A DNA stretch of 38,917 nucleotides from DATESZ01 sp035283845. Its GTDB lineage: Bacteria; Desulfobacterota; Syntrophia; Syntrophales; JACQWR01. The stretch covers positions 1 through 38,917 of the forward strand of contig DATESZ010000187.1 of the NCBI GenBank assembly GCA_035283845.1. The letters run 5' to 3'. This document shows, piece by piece, positions 24,347 to 32,522 of the stretch; positions within the stretch are counted from its first letter, which is position 1; the number at the start of each line of letters is the position of its first letter. A model generated the notes under the pieces. It ran no database searches. It saw only the letters and a program-made list of their open reading frames with translations, and was not told the DNA's origin. A program made the position numbers and the translations under genes.

Positions 24347-25296
24347 TAGCATCGGGAATACAGAATACAGAGTACAGAAGTCAAAATACAGGAGCTGATA
24401 GAAAGGGTTCCCTCTGGAGGCGTGCCCGGATGATACAGGCGGTGCGTCGCTTTTTTATCATGCGCGATTACCTTGAAGTAGAAACACCCCACCTGATACC
24501 GGCGCCGGCGCCGGAGGTGCACGTAGATGCTTTTTCCTGCGGCAACTTGTTCCTACATGCCTCGCCGGAATTGTCCATGAAGCGGCTGCTGGCCCAAGGC
24601 TATCCCTGCATATTTCAAATCTGCAAATGTTTTCGCGGAAAAGAGAGAGGGGACAGACATCTCCCCGAGTTTACTATGTTAGAGTGGTATCATGTGGGTA
24701 TTGACTACAGGGAATTAATGAACGAGTGCGAGGAGTTGCTGTACTTTGTTTTCCGCGAGCTTGGATATTCCGATAACCTTTCTTACCAGGGATGTCCGGT
24801 TGTTATATCTCCTCCCTGGGAAAGGACAACCGTCGCCGAGGCTTTTTCCCTTTATGCTCCCCTGTCCATGTCTGAGGCTTTGGAGAGGGATTGTTTTGAT
24901 CAAATAATGGCAGATCATATAGAACCTTGTCTGGGTGTAGCAAGGCCGACATTTATTTATGATTATCCCGGCAACCCCGGCAGTCTGGCGAAGGCTAAAC
25001 AAGGCGAACCGGGAATTGTTGAACGATTTGAGTTGTATATCGGCGGACTGGAACTGGCCAATGCCTTTTCTGAACTCTGTGACGGAAAAGAGCAGCGGCT
25101 CCGCTTTCAGGATGCCGAACAGGCCCGTCTGGAGATGGGGAAAACCCTATATCCCCCTGCCGAAAGGTTTCTGAGAGTCCTGTCCGACATGCCGGATGCG
25201 GCAGGCATCGCCCTGGGTATAGACAGATTGGCCATGATCATAAATGACCGGGCAACAATCGATGATGTGGTTGCCTTCACGCCGGAAGATTTATAA
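24343..25296 (+). CDS. epmA: EF-P--(R)-beta-lysine ligase EpmA (PoxA/GenX)
   Basis: The 317-residue protein is a class II lysyl-tRNA synthetase-like enzyme without an anticodon domain. RRFFIMRDYLEVETPHL holds motif 1, FQICKCFRGKERGDRHLPEF motif 2, and GIALGIDRLAM motif 3. It attaches beta-lysine to EF-P. The first 20 or so residues (IQNTEYRSQNTG) derive from a short tandem DNA repeat and are not family sequence. Homology starts at LWRRARM, so 24343 (overlapping efp by 4 bp) remains the best start. The last 95 bases of the gene are part of a 106-bp duplication found again at 26331. Confidence 0.93.
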   Translation: MIASGIQNTEYRSQNTGADRKGSLWRRARMIQAVRRFFIMRDYLEVETPHLIPAPAPEVHVDAFSCGNLFLHASPELSMKRLLAQGYPCIFQICKCFRGKERGDRHLPEFTMLEWYHVGIDYRELMNECEELLYFVFRELGYSDNLSYQGCPVVISPPWERTTVAEAFSLYAPLSMSEALERDCFDQIMADHIEPCLGVARPTFIYDYPGNPGSLAKAKQGEPGIVERFELYIGGLELANAFSELCDGKEQRLRFQDAEQARLEMGKTLYPPAERFLRVLSDMPDAAGIALGIDRLAMIINDRATIDDVVAFTPEDL

Positions 25297-25307
25297 TGGC
25301 TCCCTCC
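25202..25307 (+). repeat. 106-bp direct repeat, copy A (3' end of epmA plus 11 bp)
   Basis: This segment is identical over 106 bases to 26331-26436 by direct comparison. It spans the last 95 bases of epmA including its stop, and 11 bases beyond. The bases flanking the two copies differ on both sides. Copy A belongs to the functional gene. Confidence 0.97.
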
Positions 25308-25308
25308 C

Positions 25309-25476
25309 CCGACAAGCGATGATATATATCGTGATTCCGCCCGCCAAGTTGTCCTGCTCAAGGGACGGGTCAAAACACGTGCGACAGGAGAAGCGGCGAC
25401 AAGGCTTGACAAACACGGCGGGTTGTCATTAATGGAAATGATCACTCCGTGGATTGAACTGGAAAGCATGTCATGA
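25309..25476 (+). pseudogene. PglZ-domain protein, C-terminal fragment
   Basis: Starting right at the repeat junction, the frame reads SDDIYRDSARQVVLLKGRVK and ends with KHGGLSLMEMITPWIELES before the TGA at 25474-25476. The pattern HGGLSxxExxxPW is the C-terminal signature of PglZ-domain proteins (alkaline phosphatase fold), which occur in BREX and related defence loci. Everything upstream is missing: the frame is cut by the epmA-derived repeat. It likely marks the former neighbour of the BrnT/BrnA pair. Confidence 0.5.
25406..25434 (+). promoter_or_regulatory. Possible promoter of the BrnT/BrnA pair
   Basis: TTGACA (25406-25411) and TTAATG (25429-25434) are 17 bp apart, about 80 bp upstream of brnT. 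The -35 is perfect and the -10 is weak. It lies within the PglZ remnant. A short inverted TCATGATAATATGA element at 25471-25484 could be an operator. Confidence 0.35.
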
Positions 25477-25514
25477 TAATATGACAATTACGGGTCGCAA
25501 CGATAGGTTATGAA

Positions 25515-25799
25515 ATGAAAATCGATAAAATCATCTGGCTTGACGAAATTATCGAGAAGCTTGAAACAAAACACAATGTCCGCCAGGAGGAAGTAACCGG
25601 GCTTTTTAACAATAAACCGCTCTTCAGGTTTGTTGAAAAAGGGCACCGACCCGGTGAAAATGTTTATGCTGCTATGGGACAAACAGACGCCGGTCGTTAT
25701 ATGATCGTATTTTTTATCCATAAGACGGATGGAAGCGCTTTGATTCTTTCAGGGCGCGCCATGACGCCGTCGGAAAGGAAACGCCATGAAAAGAAGTAA
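25515..25799 (+). CDS. brnT: BrnT-family toxin
   Basis: The 94-residue protein begins MKIDKIIWLDEIIEKLETKH and has NVRQEEVTGLFNN, YMIVFFIHKTDG and LILSGRAMTPSERKRHEKK. The last block is the BrnT signature (SARxM...ER..Y/H). BrnT is a RelE-fold ribonuclease that blocks translation. The partner follows with a 14-bp overlap. The pair sits between two copies of the epmA end, so it came with that insertion. The ribosome binding site is weak, which fits low toxin output. Confidence 0.8.
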   Translation: MKIDKIIWLDEIIEKLETKHNVRQEEVTGLFNNKPLFRFVEKGHRPGENVYAAMGQTDAGRYMIVFFIHKTDGSALILSGRAMTPSERKRHEKK

Positions 25800-26046
25800 A
25801 AGCTCCCTGTCGCAGGGGAAATCCTATCGGGAAATCGGTGAGTTCTGGGATAGTCACGATTTAGACGCCTTCTGGGATCAGACCAGAGATGCGGATTTTT
25901 CCGTAGAGGTCCGCTCGGAGGTAACCTATTACGCTATTGACAGATCCCTGTCTCAACAAATTCAGGATATGGCCAGAAAAAGAGGAATTGCCGCGGATAC
26001 GCTCATCAACCTGATCGTGCAGGAAAAAATTCAGGAAACGGCGTAA
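25786..26046 (+). CDS. brnA: BrnA/CopG-like antitoxin
   Basis: The 86-residue protein overlaps the toxin gene and has an acidic middle (DSHDLDAFWDQTRDADFSVE) that fits toxin wrapping. Its C-terminus YYAIDRSLSQQIQDMARKRG then IAADTLINLIVQEKI is a ribbon-helix-helix DNA-binding region. The C-terminal placement of the DNA-binding part and toxin-first order are typical of BrnTA systems, where BrnA neutralises BrnT and represses the operon. Confidence 0.8.
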   Translation: MKRSKSSLSQGKSYREIGEFWDSHDLDAFWDQTRDADFSVEVRSEVTYYAIDRSLSQQIQDMARKRGIAADTLINLIVQEKIQETA

Positions 26047-26053
26047 TTCGCAA

Positions 26054-26113
26054 TTTTGATAAGAACTCGCTTTTGCATGGTGGGAGTATAGGAAGAAGGA
26101 TTATATGTGTCAA
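26054..26113 (-). promoter_or_regulatory. Orphan promoter and leader block, second copy
   Basis: On the minus strand TTGACA (26108-26113), 17 bp and TATACT (26085-26090) are followed by GCGAGTTCTTATCAAAA (to 26054). The unit matches the promoter and leader of the lipocalin-like gene at 15378-15435. No minus-strand gene lies downstream. Transcription from here would run antisense through brnA and brnT. Confidence 0.6.
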
Positions 26114-26330
26114 GAGGATTTTGACCACAAAATATGATGTTTGTTGCCGATCATTGTGCGAGTGATGTATCGAGTCGGCTGTATTTTTGAGAAATCGGCT
26201 CACCTTTTGTTGATTTACCCGCCACGAAGGCCATTTTTAGTGGCATACGGGTAGACCTGTCCTTCACGCTTCAAATTATCATCGCTGATTCTTAGAATTC
26301 ACAAAGCGTTATGCCTGAATATATTCATCC

Positions 26331-26436
26331 CAGGCATCGCCCTGGGTATAGACAGATTGGCCATGATCATAAATGACCGGGCAACAATCGATGATGTGGT
26401 TGCCTTCACGCCGGAAGATTTATAATGGCTCCCTCC
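26331..26436 (+). repeat. 106-bp direct repeat, copy B (orphan 3' end of epmA)
   Basis: Identical to 25202-25307. Here it is detached from any gene, in a 610-bp region without other coding sequence. It probably represents the original end of epmA before the insertion at 25308-26330, or a duplication formed by that event. Confidence 0.97.
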
Positions 26437-26477
26437 TTGTTCATCCGCTGAATATCGCTGCTTTATGGATTTATTCC

Positions 26478-26507
26478 TTGACAAACCTCTGAGGCTGCCA
26501 TTATAAG
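26478..26507 (+). promoter_or_regulatory. Promoter of the histidine kinase/pilus locus
   Basis: TTGACA (26478-26483) and TATAAG (26502-26507) are separated by 18 bp, about 150 bp before the kinase start. It is the only strong sigma-70 candidate between the repeat and the locus. Confidence 0.55.
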
Positions 26508-26658
26508 ATTGCCAAAATTAAAGCGATTTTTAATGTTAACCAACTGCACGCCGATGACAATGTCTGGCAAAGCTATTTTCCTGGTGTGCACAGTTAAATT
26601 CCCGGCAACGGGGAGTGGTGTATATTATTACAACGGAAGGGACTGGGTTTAAGCCGGC

Positions 26659-28479
26659 ATGAAAAATGCGCGTATGTGGCTGGCGTTGTTCGCTCTCCTG
26701 CTTGCGGGTATGTTTGTCATGATCACCTTTCTTGTCCGGTATGAGGAAAGGAGTAAGAACAATACCTTCCAGGAGAAGGGCGCCTACATGATCAGTCTCA
26801 TGGCGCTATATCACATCCGGGATTTCGAAGCGGGCCGCCACGATTTACTGATGCGGACCATCAGCGAAAATATATCGAAGGACGGATTTCTCTACCTTTT
26901 CGTACATGACCAGCAGGGGGAAAATATTTTTTCCGTGGCCCCCGGTTATGTCTCCTCGCAGATCCCGCCGCAGGTTCCAATCGCCTCTCTCTACAATCCG
27001 ACGCTGACGACACAGCAATATAAGATGATCGGCATGGACACTGAGATATATGAGTTTTCCAAGCCGATCTTTGAAGGGGGCAGAAAAACGGGAACGATCC
27101 GCCTCGGTCTGATACCTCCCCTCGTATCCGTCTTTTCACGAGAGCGGATGACTATTATCGCTCTGATGGCATATTTCTTTATCGCGGCGCTTGTCCTCGG
27201 ATATTATGGCATTCTCCTCCGGCTGAAGCCACTGAAGAGCATAAGTTTACCCGAGGAACGGCATCCCGCAACCGCTTCCTCCAGAGAGGCGGGAGACAGC
27301 GAATTGCAGACGGTCATTGAGGGAATGGAACAGGCAATGCAAAAGGTCCGCAGTCAGATCAAGCAGATCAAAGAGGAAAACCTCGCCCTGGTCTCCCGCC
27401 TTGGTGTGGCCAGATTTGAACAAACGCAGATATACGGCATCCTCGATGCTATTTTTTTTGGCATTATTGTTACCGATACGCGTGACAATGTAGTTTTCGT
27501 TAACCAGTTCCTGCTCACGTTGCTCCGCAGTAAGAGAGAAGATGTCATAGATCGTCCCCTGACCTCCGTAATCGCGAATCCGGAAATCATTTCCTGCGCT
27601 GCCCAACAGGACAATACCCAGCGGTCGAAAAACCCGAAACCAATAGAAACGACTTTTCCCGAACTGGCGCCGGGGGAGAGGTTTCAGGTGACCATCTCCT
27701 ACCTGACCGACAATAGGCAGGAGCTAACCGGCAAAATGATCAGTATCCGCAACGTTACGATTGCCAAAATGGCCGAGGAGTCTCAACAGCAGTTCATCGC
27801 GCACGTTGCCCATGAATTGCGTACGCCGCTGACAAATATCAAGTCCTACAGCGAGATGCTCATGGATGGCGAAGTTACCGACCGGGAGATGCAGCGGGAA
27901 TTCTATAACACCATTAACGCAGAAACCGACCGCCTGGCCAGTCTCGTCCATACCCTGCTGAACATTTCGAAGATTGAGATGGGAAGTATGACCGTCAACA
28001 AAGGGCTGGTGAGGACGGACTGGTTTGTTGACGGTTGCCTTTTGGCGATTGAGGCTTCCGCCAGAGACAAGCACCTGACGATCGAAAGACGCATGCCCGA
28101 CAACTTCCCATCACTGCTCGCCGATAAGGAACTGCTTCAGGGGGCCATTATCAACGTTCTCGGCAATGCCCTCAAATATACCCCGGAGCATGGCAAGATC
28201 ACCTTCGCCATTTCCGATCAGGGCGAAGCGGTAGCCTTTGAGGTAGTCGACTCAGGGTACGGAATCGCAGCGGAGGACCTCCCTCATATCTTCGAGAAAT
28301 TTTACCGATCGAGCAATAATGAGATCACAGCCCAGAAGGGCAGCGGTTTGGGACTGGCAATCACTGCCGAGATTGTCCATCTTCATGGCGGGCACATCGA
28401 CGTGCAGAGCAATGCGGGTGTTGGCACCCACGTAACGATCCGGATACCGAAGGCGGAGCACTACCTTGGAAAAGCGTAA
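26659..28479 (+). CDS. Membrane sensor histidine kinase with PAS domain
   Basis: Two membrane helices (residues 7-27 and about 168-187) enclose a sensor domain of about 140 residues outside the cytoplasm. A coiled coil (220-250) and a PAS domain (about 255-370) follow. The kinase core has HVAHELRTPL with phospho-acceptor His385, NVLGNALKYTP (N box), VVDSGYGIAAEDLP (G1) and GSGLGLAI (G2). It is complete at 606 residues. A response regulator overlaps its 3' end, so the two form a two-component system. What it senses is not shown by the sequence. Confidence 0.93.
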   Translation: MKNARMWLALFALLLAGMFVMITFLVRYEERSKNNTFQEKGAYMISLMALYHIRDFEAGRHDLLMRTISENISKDGFLYLFVHDQQGENIFSVAPGYVSSQIPPQVPIASLYNPTLTTQQYKMIGMDTEIYEFSKPIFEGGRKTGTIRLGLIPPLVSVFSRERMTIIALMAYFFIAALVLGYYGILLRLKPLKSISLPEERHPATASSREAGDSELQTVIEGMEQAMQKVRSQIKQIKEENLALVSRLGVARFEQTQIYGILDAIFFGIIVTDTRDNVVFVNQFLLTLLRSKREDVIDRPLTSVIANPEIISCAAQQDNTQRSKNPKPIETTFPELAPGERFQVTISYLTDNRQELTGKMISIRNVTIAKMAEESQQQFIAHVAHELRTPLTNIKSYSEMLMDGEVTDREMQREFYNTINAETDRLASLVHTLLNISKIEMGSMTVNKGLVRTDWFVDGCLLAIEASARDKHLTIERRMPDNFPSLLADKELLQGAIINVLGNALKYTPEHGKITFAISDQGEAVAFEVVDSGYGIAAEDLPHIFEKFYRSSNNEITAQKGSGLGLAITAEIVHLHGGHIDVQSNAGVGTHVTIRIPKAEHYLGKA

Positions 28480-28846
28480 GAGAGTCTTGGTTGTAGATGA
28501 CGAGGCGCCGGTCCGTCGGGTTCTTGAACTGAAATTAAAAAACGGCGGCTATGATGTACTGTTAGCCGATAATGGCGAAGATGCCCTGAAGATCATCGAG
28601 AGCGAAAAACCCGATGCCGTGGTCACGGACATCAATATGCCCCGGATGAACGGAAAGGAACTGTGCGGGAAAACCAATGATCTGAAACGCGAGCGGCCAT
28701 TTCTGACGATCATTATGACGGCCCGGATTTTCCCCGATGAGGAGCAGTGGATAGCGGGTATGCTGGACACCCTGTTCATGGAGAAACCATTCAGTCCGAG
28801 CTACATCCTGGAGAGTATCGATCAGTATTTCGGGGAGAAGAAATGA
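28466..28846 (+). CDS. Single-domain response regulator
   Basis: The protein starts at TTG 28466, 14 bp inside the kinase gene, and has 126 residues, one receiver domain only. VLVVDDE (Asp11, Asp12), VVTDINMPRMNG (phospho-acceptor Asp55) and FMEKPFS (Lys) are all present. Without an output domain it must act by protein contact, perhaps with the HD-GYP protein whose start overlaps its stop (ATGATG at 28843). It is the probable partner of the kinase just upstream. Confidence 0.9.
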   Translation: MEKRKRVLVVDDEAPVRRVLELKLKNGGYDVLLADNGEDALKIIESEKPDAVVTDINMPRMNGKELCGKTNDLKRERPFLTIIMTARIFPDEEQWIAGMLDTLFMEKPFSPSYILESIDQYFGEKK

Positions 28847-30354
28847 TGGAAATCTCCCGGTTTACGGATTTCCTGACGAGTCTGTCGGATATGTGCCGCT
28901 GGCATTTCGAGGTCTGGGACAGCAGAGCCCGGGTCTTTACCACCGCTCCCGGCAAAACCCAGGTGGGCGGGCGGGAGAACCTCGCGGCATCCATCATGAG
29001 GGAAAATATATTCCAGGTTGAAACGGGATCGAAAAAATATTTATCCGGCGTGCCCATCCGAAGCGACGGGATGCCGATAGGTGCATTGCTGGCGTGGAGC
29101 AATGGTTTCCCGAACAGTTCGCCGGCAGATCCCGTGACGGTGGAACCGTTTCTTAGGCACATAACGGAAGTCCTGGAGGGCAGTTGGACCGCCAGCGCTG
29201 ACGCAGATAAAATGGTTAAGGAACTGAGCCAGAACTACGAGGATCTCCATCTCTATGGACGCCTTTCCAGCCTTATCAAGACCATACCTTTTTCTGTTTC
29301 TGCGATCGAGGATCTCATCGGCGAAATCCATGACGCCCTGCACGCCGAGCTGGTTTTCGTGCGCCTAAACGGATCCCAGGACATTCAACTGATCATGAGA
29401 GATAATCCGCTGAACAACAGGTTTAGCGATAGCGCCGGCTTTGCCGGACGTCTTATCGCCGCGATACCGGAGCAGGCGGAGTCGCTGAAAGAGCATTACT
29501 TCGTTGTCAACGATTCCCGGTTGGTTCCCGGCTACGGGGAACTCCACACAGACCAGTACCGGGCGCTCCTGGTTACGATCCAAAGCGACCGGAAATTCTA
29601 CGGGTGGATCGGTGTAGTTTCCTTCAATATGAATAATATCTTCCGTCGCGGCGAGTTGCGCCTCATCATTTCCATCGCCGGGCAGGTCGCTGTAGCCATT
29701 ACCAATACTGATCTATACAATGATCTGGAACAGTTTGCCGTCAACGTGGTCAAATCCCTTATCCAGGTCATCGAGGCCAAAGACACTTACACACGCGGTC
29801 ATTCGGAGCGTGTCAACAGGTTCAGCATGCTCCTGGCGGAAAAGATGGCTCTGAGAAAAGAGCAGAAAACTCATCTGCAGTGGGCGTCCATGCTGCATGA
29901 TATCGGCAAGGTCGGCATTGCCGAAACGATTCTTAATAAACCGTCCTCCCTGACGAGAGGGGAATATGATCAAATCAAGACCCATCCGACCAAGGGATAT
30001 ACCATCCTGAAACCCCTGGAGACCTTGGCCGGCGCACTGTCCGGCATTTGGTATCACCATGAACGCTACGATGGGACCGGTTATCCCGATGGGCTCAAAG
30101 GAAAAAACATCCCGCTTCTGGCGCGCATCATCGCCGTGTCGGACACGTTTGACGCCCTCAATTCGGACCGGGCGTATCGTCCGGGAAAATCTGTCAGAGA
30201 ATCCCTTGATATCATGCAATCACTTGCAGGCACCAAGCTTGATAAACAAATCGTCCGGGCATTTATCGAGATAATGAAGAGCAGAGAAGAATCCGGGAAA
30301 GGGGAAGGAAAAGGGCATGACGCCAGCAAAGACAGCCATCACGCAATTGGGTAA
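28843..30354 (+). CDS. HD-GYP c-di-GMP phosphodiesterase with GAF-like sensor
   Basis: The start is ATG 28843 (or 28846) behind GGGGAG. Residues 1-130 form a small sensor region and about 160-300 a GAF-like domain. From 310 comes the HD-GYP domain with HSERVNRFSMLLAEKM, MLHDIGKVGI (His352, Asp353) and WYHHERYDGTGYPDGL (GYP at 413-415), all ligands intact. Active members degrade c-di-GMP. The neighbouring pilus ATPase has a c-di-GMP-type N-terminal domain, so this enzyme may set pilus activity. A basic, low-complexity tail (GKGEGKGH) overlaps the next gene. Confidence 0.92.
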   Translation: MMEISRFTDFLTSLSDMCRWHFEVWDSRARVFTTAPGKTQVGGRENLAASIMRENIFQVETGSKKYLSGVPIRSDGMPIGALLAWSNGFPNSSPADPVTVEPFLRHITEVLEGSWTASADADKMVKELSQNYEDLHLYGRLSSLIKTIPFSVSAIEDLIGEIHDALHAELVFVRLNGSQDIQLIMRDNPLNNRFSDSAGFAGRLIAAIPEQAESLKEHYFVVNDSRLVPGYGELHTDQYRALLVTIQSDRKFYGWIGVVSFNMNNIFRRGELRLIISIAGQVAVAITNTDLYNDLEQFAVNVVKSLIQVIEAKDTYTRGHSERVNRFSMLLAEKMALRKEQKTHLQWASMLHDIGKVGIAETILNKPSSLTRGEYDQIKTHPTKGYTILKPLETLAGALSGIWYHHERYDGTGYPDGLKGKNIPLLARIIAVSDTFDALNSDRAYRPGKSVRESLDIMQSLAGTKLDKQIVRAFIEIMKSREESGKGEGKGHDASKDSHHAIG

Positions 30355-30661
30355 CCATACCATTGTCACCCTGAAGGAACCCATAACCTATCAAAACTGC
30401 AAGGAACTTGAAGACTGCATCGAGAGAGTTGCCGGGAAGAGCCAGGCTGCCATCATCCTGGAATGCAAGGCGGTCAGCTATGTAGACAGCGTTGCGCTGG
30501 AGATGCTGTTACGTCTGCAGGAAAAAATCATGGAACGGGGAATGCAACTGAAGATAGTTAGCCTGAATGCGGTATGCCGGGATATCATGATTGTTACCCG
30601 GTTGATTAACCAGTTTACGGTGCATGCGAGCGTGCCGGAAGCCATTAAGGAACCCTTATGA
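30317..30661 (+). CDS. STAS-domain (anti-sigma factor antagonist-like) protein
   Basis: The 114-residue protein overlaps the HD-GYP gene by 38 bp. Its core is VTLKEPITYQNCKELEDCI and AIILECKAVSYVDSVALEML, a STAS domain with the usual Asp-Ser pair (Asp57, Ser58) where SpoIIAA-like proteins are phosphorylated. No matching kinase of the RsbW type lies in the window. It may relay partner switching between signalling and pilus control. Confidence 0.83.
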   Translation: MTPAKTAITQLGNHTIVTLKEPITYQNCKELEDCIERVAGKSQAAIILECKAVSYVDSVALEMLLRLQEKIMERGMQLKIVSLNAVCRDIMIVTRLINQFTVHASVPEAIKEPL

Positions 30662-30695
30662 AACTCTCATGATGGCACCCGTCACAAATTATAAT

Positions 30696-30766
30696 GAAAA
30701 TTACCCCTCCCCCCTCCCCCTCCCTCAAGGGGAGGGGGTTGAGGGGGAGGGTGAAAGGTATTTTTA
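30696..30766. repeat. GC-rich palindromic repeat, copy 3
   Basis: GAAAATTACCCCTCC with further C-rich sequence is mirrored by G-rich sequence ending GGTATTTTT just before the ATPase start at 30768. It separates the STAS gene from the pilus genes and places a strong hairpin directly before the ribosome binding region, so the ATPase may be poorly translated or terminated here. Confidence 0.65.
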
Positions 30767-30767
30767 G

Positions 30768-32483
30768 ATGAAAGTACATCGCGGTTCGGGGCGCAAAAAA
30801 TTAGGCGACATCCTGGTCCATCAGGGTCGTATTACCCCGGAACAACTTGCCGATCTGCTTCAAAGCCAGAAGACATGCGGGAAGCCCTTAGGGCGGATAC
30901 TTATTGAGCAGGGGATACTGAGCCCTGAGGAGCTGAATAATATTCTCGGAGAGCAACTCGGCATTCCCCACGTCTGGCTGCGCAAGGGGCTGGCAGATCC
31001 GCGGATCGTGCATATGTTGCCCAAGGAGAAGGCACTCCAGTACCAGGTGATCCCCATGTTCTGCGTGAACGGCAAGCTGAGCCTGGCCACGGCAGATCCT
31101 TATTCGCCTTTTGTCTTTAAAGAGGTGTCCCGGATCACCGGCATGGAAATATTGCCTGTTCTTTGCCGGGCCGACGATATCATCGATGCCATTAATGACT
31201 GTTACCGGGCTGAAGAGGTTGACATGGCCGAGGCAATGACCCAGCTTGAAACAGCGGGCATAGAAGTAATTCAAGCCAGTCAGGAAAAAGCCGTCAGTGA
31301 AATCGCCATGATGGCCGAGGGCAGTCCGGTGATTAACCTGACTAATATGATCCTGCTCAAGGCGATTCGGGAACGGGCAAGCGACATCCACCTGGAGCCC
31401 CAGGCGAGCAACTTCCGGGTACGGGTCCGTATCGACGGGCTTCTTTACGAACTTATGGCGCCCCGGGTCGAAATGCACCCGGCAGTAGTTTCCCGTCTGA
31501 AGGTCATGGCCAATCTGGATATTGCCGAACGCCGGATTCCCCAGGACGGTCGCATACAAGTGCAGGTGGACGGCGGCGTTGTTGACCTCCGCTTTTCCTC
31601 CATGCCCACTATTCACGGCGAGAAAGTCGTGCTCCGAATCCTCGATCAGCGCCAGGCGATCCTGGACCTAAACCTGCTGGGCTTCGATCCCGGGGTTCTC
31701 GCCCTGTTCAAGTCCCTGCTCAAGCGGCCTTACGGTCTGATCCTGGTCTGCGGTCCCACGGGCAGCGGGAAAACCACGACCCTGTACTCGGCCGTCACCA
31801 TGCTCAATACCATGGAAAAAAACATCGTCACCATCGAAGACCCCGTGGAATACCAGCTAAAAGGCATCAATCAGAACCAGGTCAAGGAAGCCATCGGCCT
31901 TAACTTTGCCCGGTTCCTGAAGCACGCCTTGCGGCAGGACCCTGATATCCTCATGGTGGGCGAGATCCGGGACCGCGAAACGGCGGAGATCGCGATCCAG
32001 GCCTCGCTGACCGGCCATCTTGTCCTCTCCACCCTCCATACCAACGACAGCGCCAGCGCCATCACCCGCCTGCTCGAAATGGGGATTGAGCCCTACCTGA
32101 TCTCCTCCGCTCTGCTTGCGCCAATGGCGCAGCGACTCATAAGGACGATCTGTCCCGCCTGTAAGGCGACCTACTACGCCCCCGGGAACGTCCTTCAGGA
32201 TCTGGGCATGGACAAATCCGCGACGGTTTCCCTCGCCAAAGGACGGGGATGTTCCGCCTGCTACGATTCAGGTTTCAAGGGGCGTACGGGCATCCACGAG
32301 ATTCTGCCCATGGAAGACGGTCTGCGCTCCCTGATCCTGACCAATCCCACGAGTGACGTCCTGCAGAGGCATCTTCGTAAACAGGGTCTCAAGACACTCC
32401 GGGATGCTGGTATGGCGAAGGTTTTAGCCGGTGAGACTACTATCGAGGAGATTACCCGGGCAACGATGCTGGATGGCGAGTGA
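30768..32483 (+). CDS. gspE: Pilus/type II secretion assembly ATPase (MshE/PilB/GspE family)
   Basis: The 571-residue protein opens with an MshEN domain holding two L-G-x-x-L repeats (KLGDILVHQGRITPEQLADL and PLGRILIEQGILSPEELNN), the c-di-GMP-binding pattern of MshE. The motor domain has GPTGSGKTTT (329-338), TIEDPVEYQ, RQDPDILMVGEIRD and a zinc-binding tetracysteine (CPAC...CSAC). It powers pilin polymerisation at the inner membrane. Gene order with the following genes matches MSHA pili, so MshE is the best equivalence. Confidence 0.93.
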   Translation: MKVHRGSGRKKLGDILVHQGRITPEQLADLLQSQKTCGKPLGRILIEQGILSPEELNNILGEQLGIPHVWLRKGLADPRIVHMLPKEKALQYQVIPMFCVNGKLSLATADPYSPFVFKEVSRITGMEILPVLCRADDIIDAINDCYRAEEVDMAEAMTQLETAGIEVIQASQEKAVSEIAMMAEGSPVINLTNMILLKAIRERASDIHLEPQASNFRVRVRIDGLLYELMAPRVEMHPAVVSRLKVMANLDIAERRIPQDGRIQVQVDGGVVDLRFSSMPTIHGEKVVLRILDQRQAILDLNLLGFDPGVLALFKSLLKRPYGLILVCGPTGSGKTTTLYSAVTMLNTMEKNIVTIEDPVEYQLKGINQNQVKEAIGLNFARFLKHALRQDPDILMVGEIRDRETAEIAIQASLTGHLVLSTLHTNDSASAITRLLEMGIEPYLISSALLAPMAQRLIRTICPACKATYYAPGNVLQDLGMDKSATVSLAKGRGCSACYDSGFKGRTGIHEILPMEDGLRSLILTNPTSDVLQRHLRKQGLKTLRDAGMAKVLAGETTIEEITRATMLDGE

Positions 32484-32522
32484 GCGGATGTGTGCATATG
32501 AGTCATCAGGGAGGATGATCAG

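Noticed and set aside
26299..26484. Minus-strand frame covering the second copy of the epmA end
   Set aside because: It is the antisense of the duplicated epmA sequence.
28747..28842. Longer N-terminus for the HD-GYP protein
   Set aside because: It would lie almost wholly inside the response regulator in another frame; ATG 28843 has a good ribosome binding site and overlaps the regulator stop.
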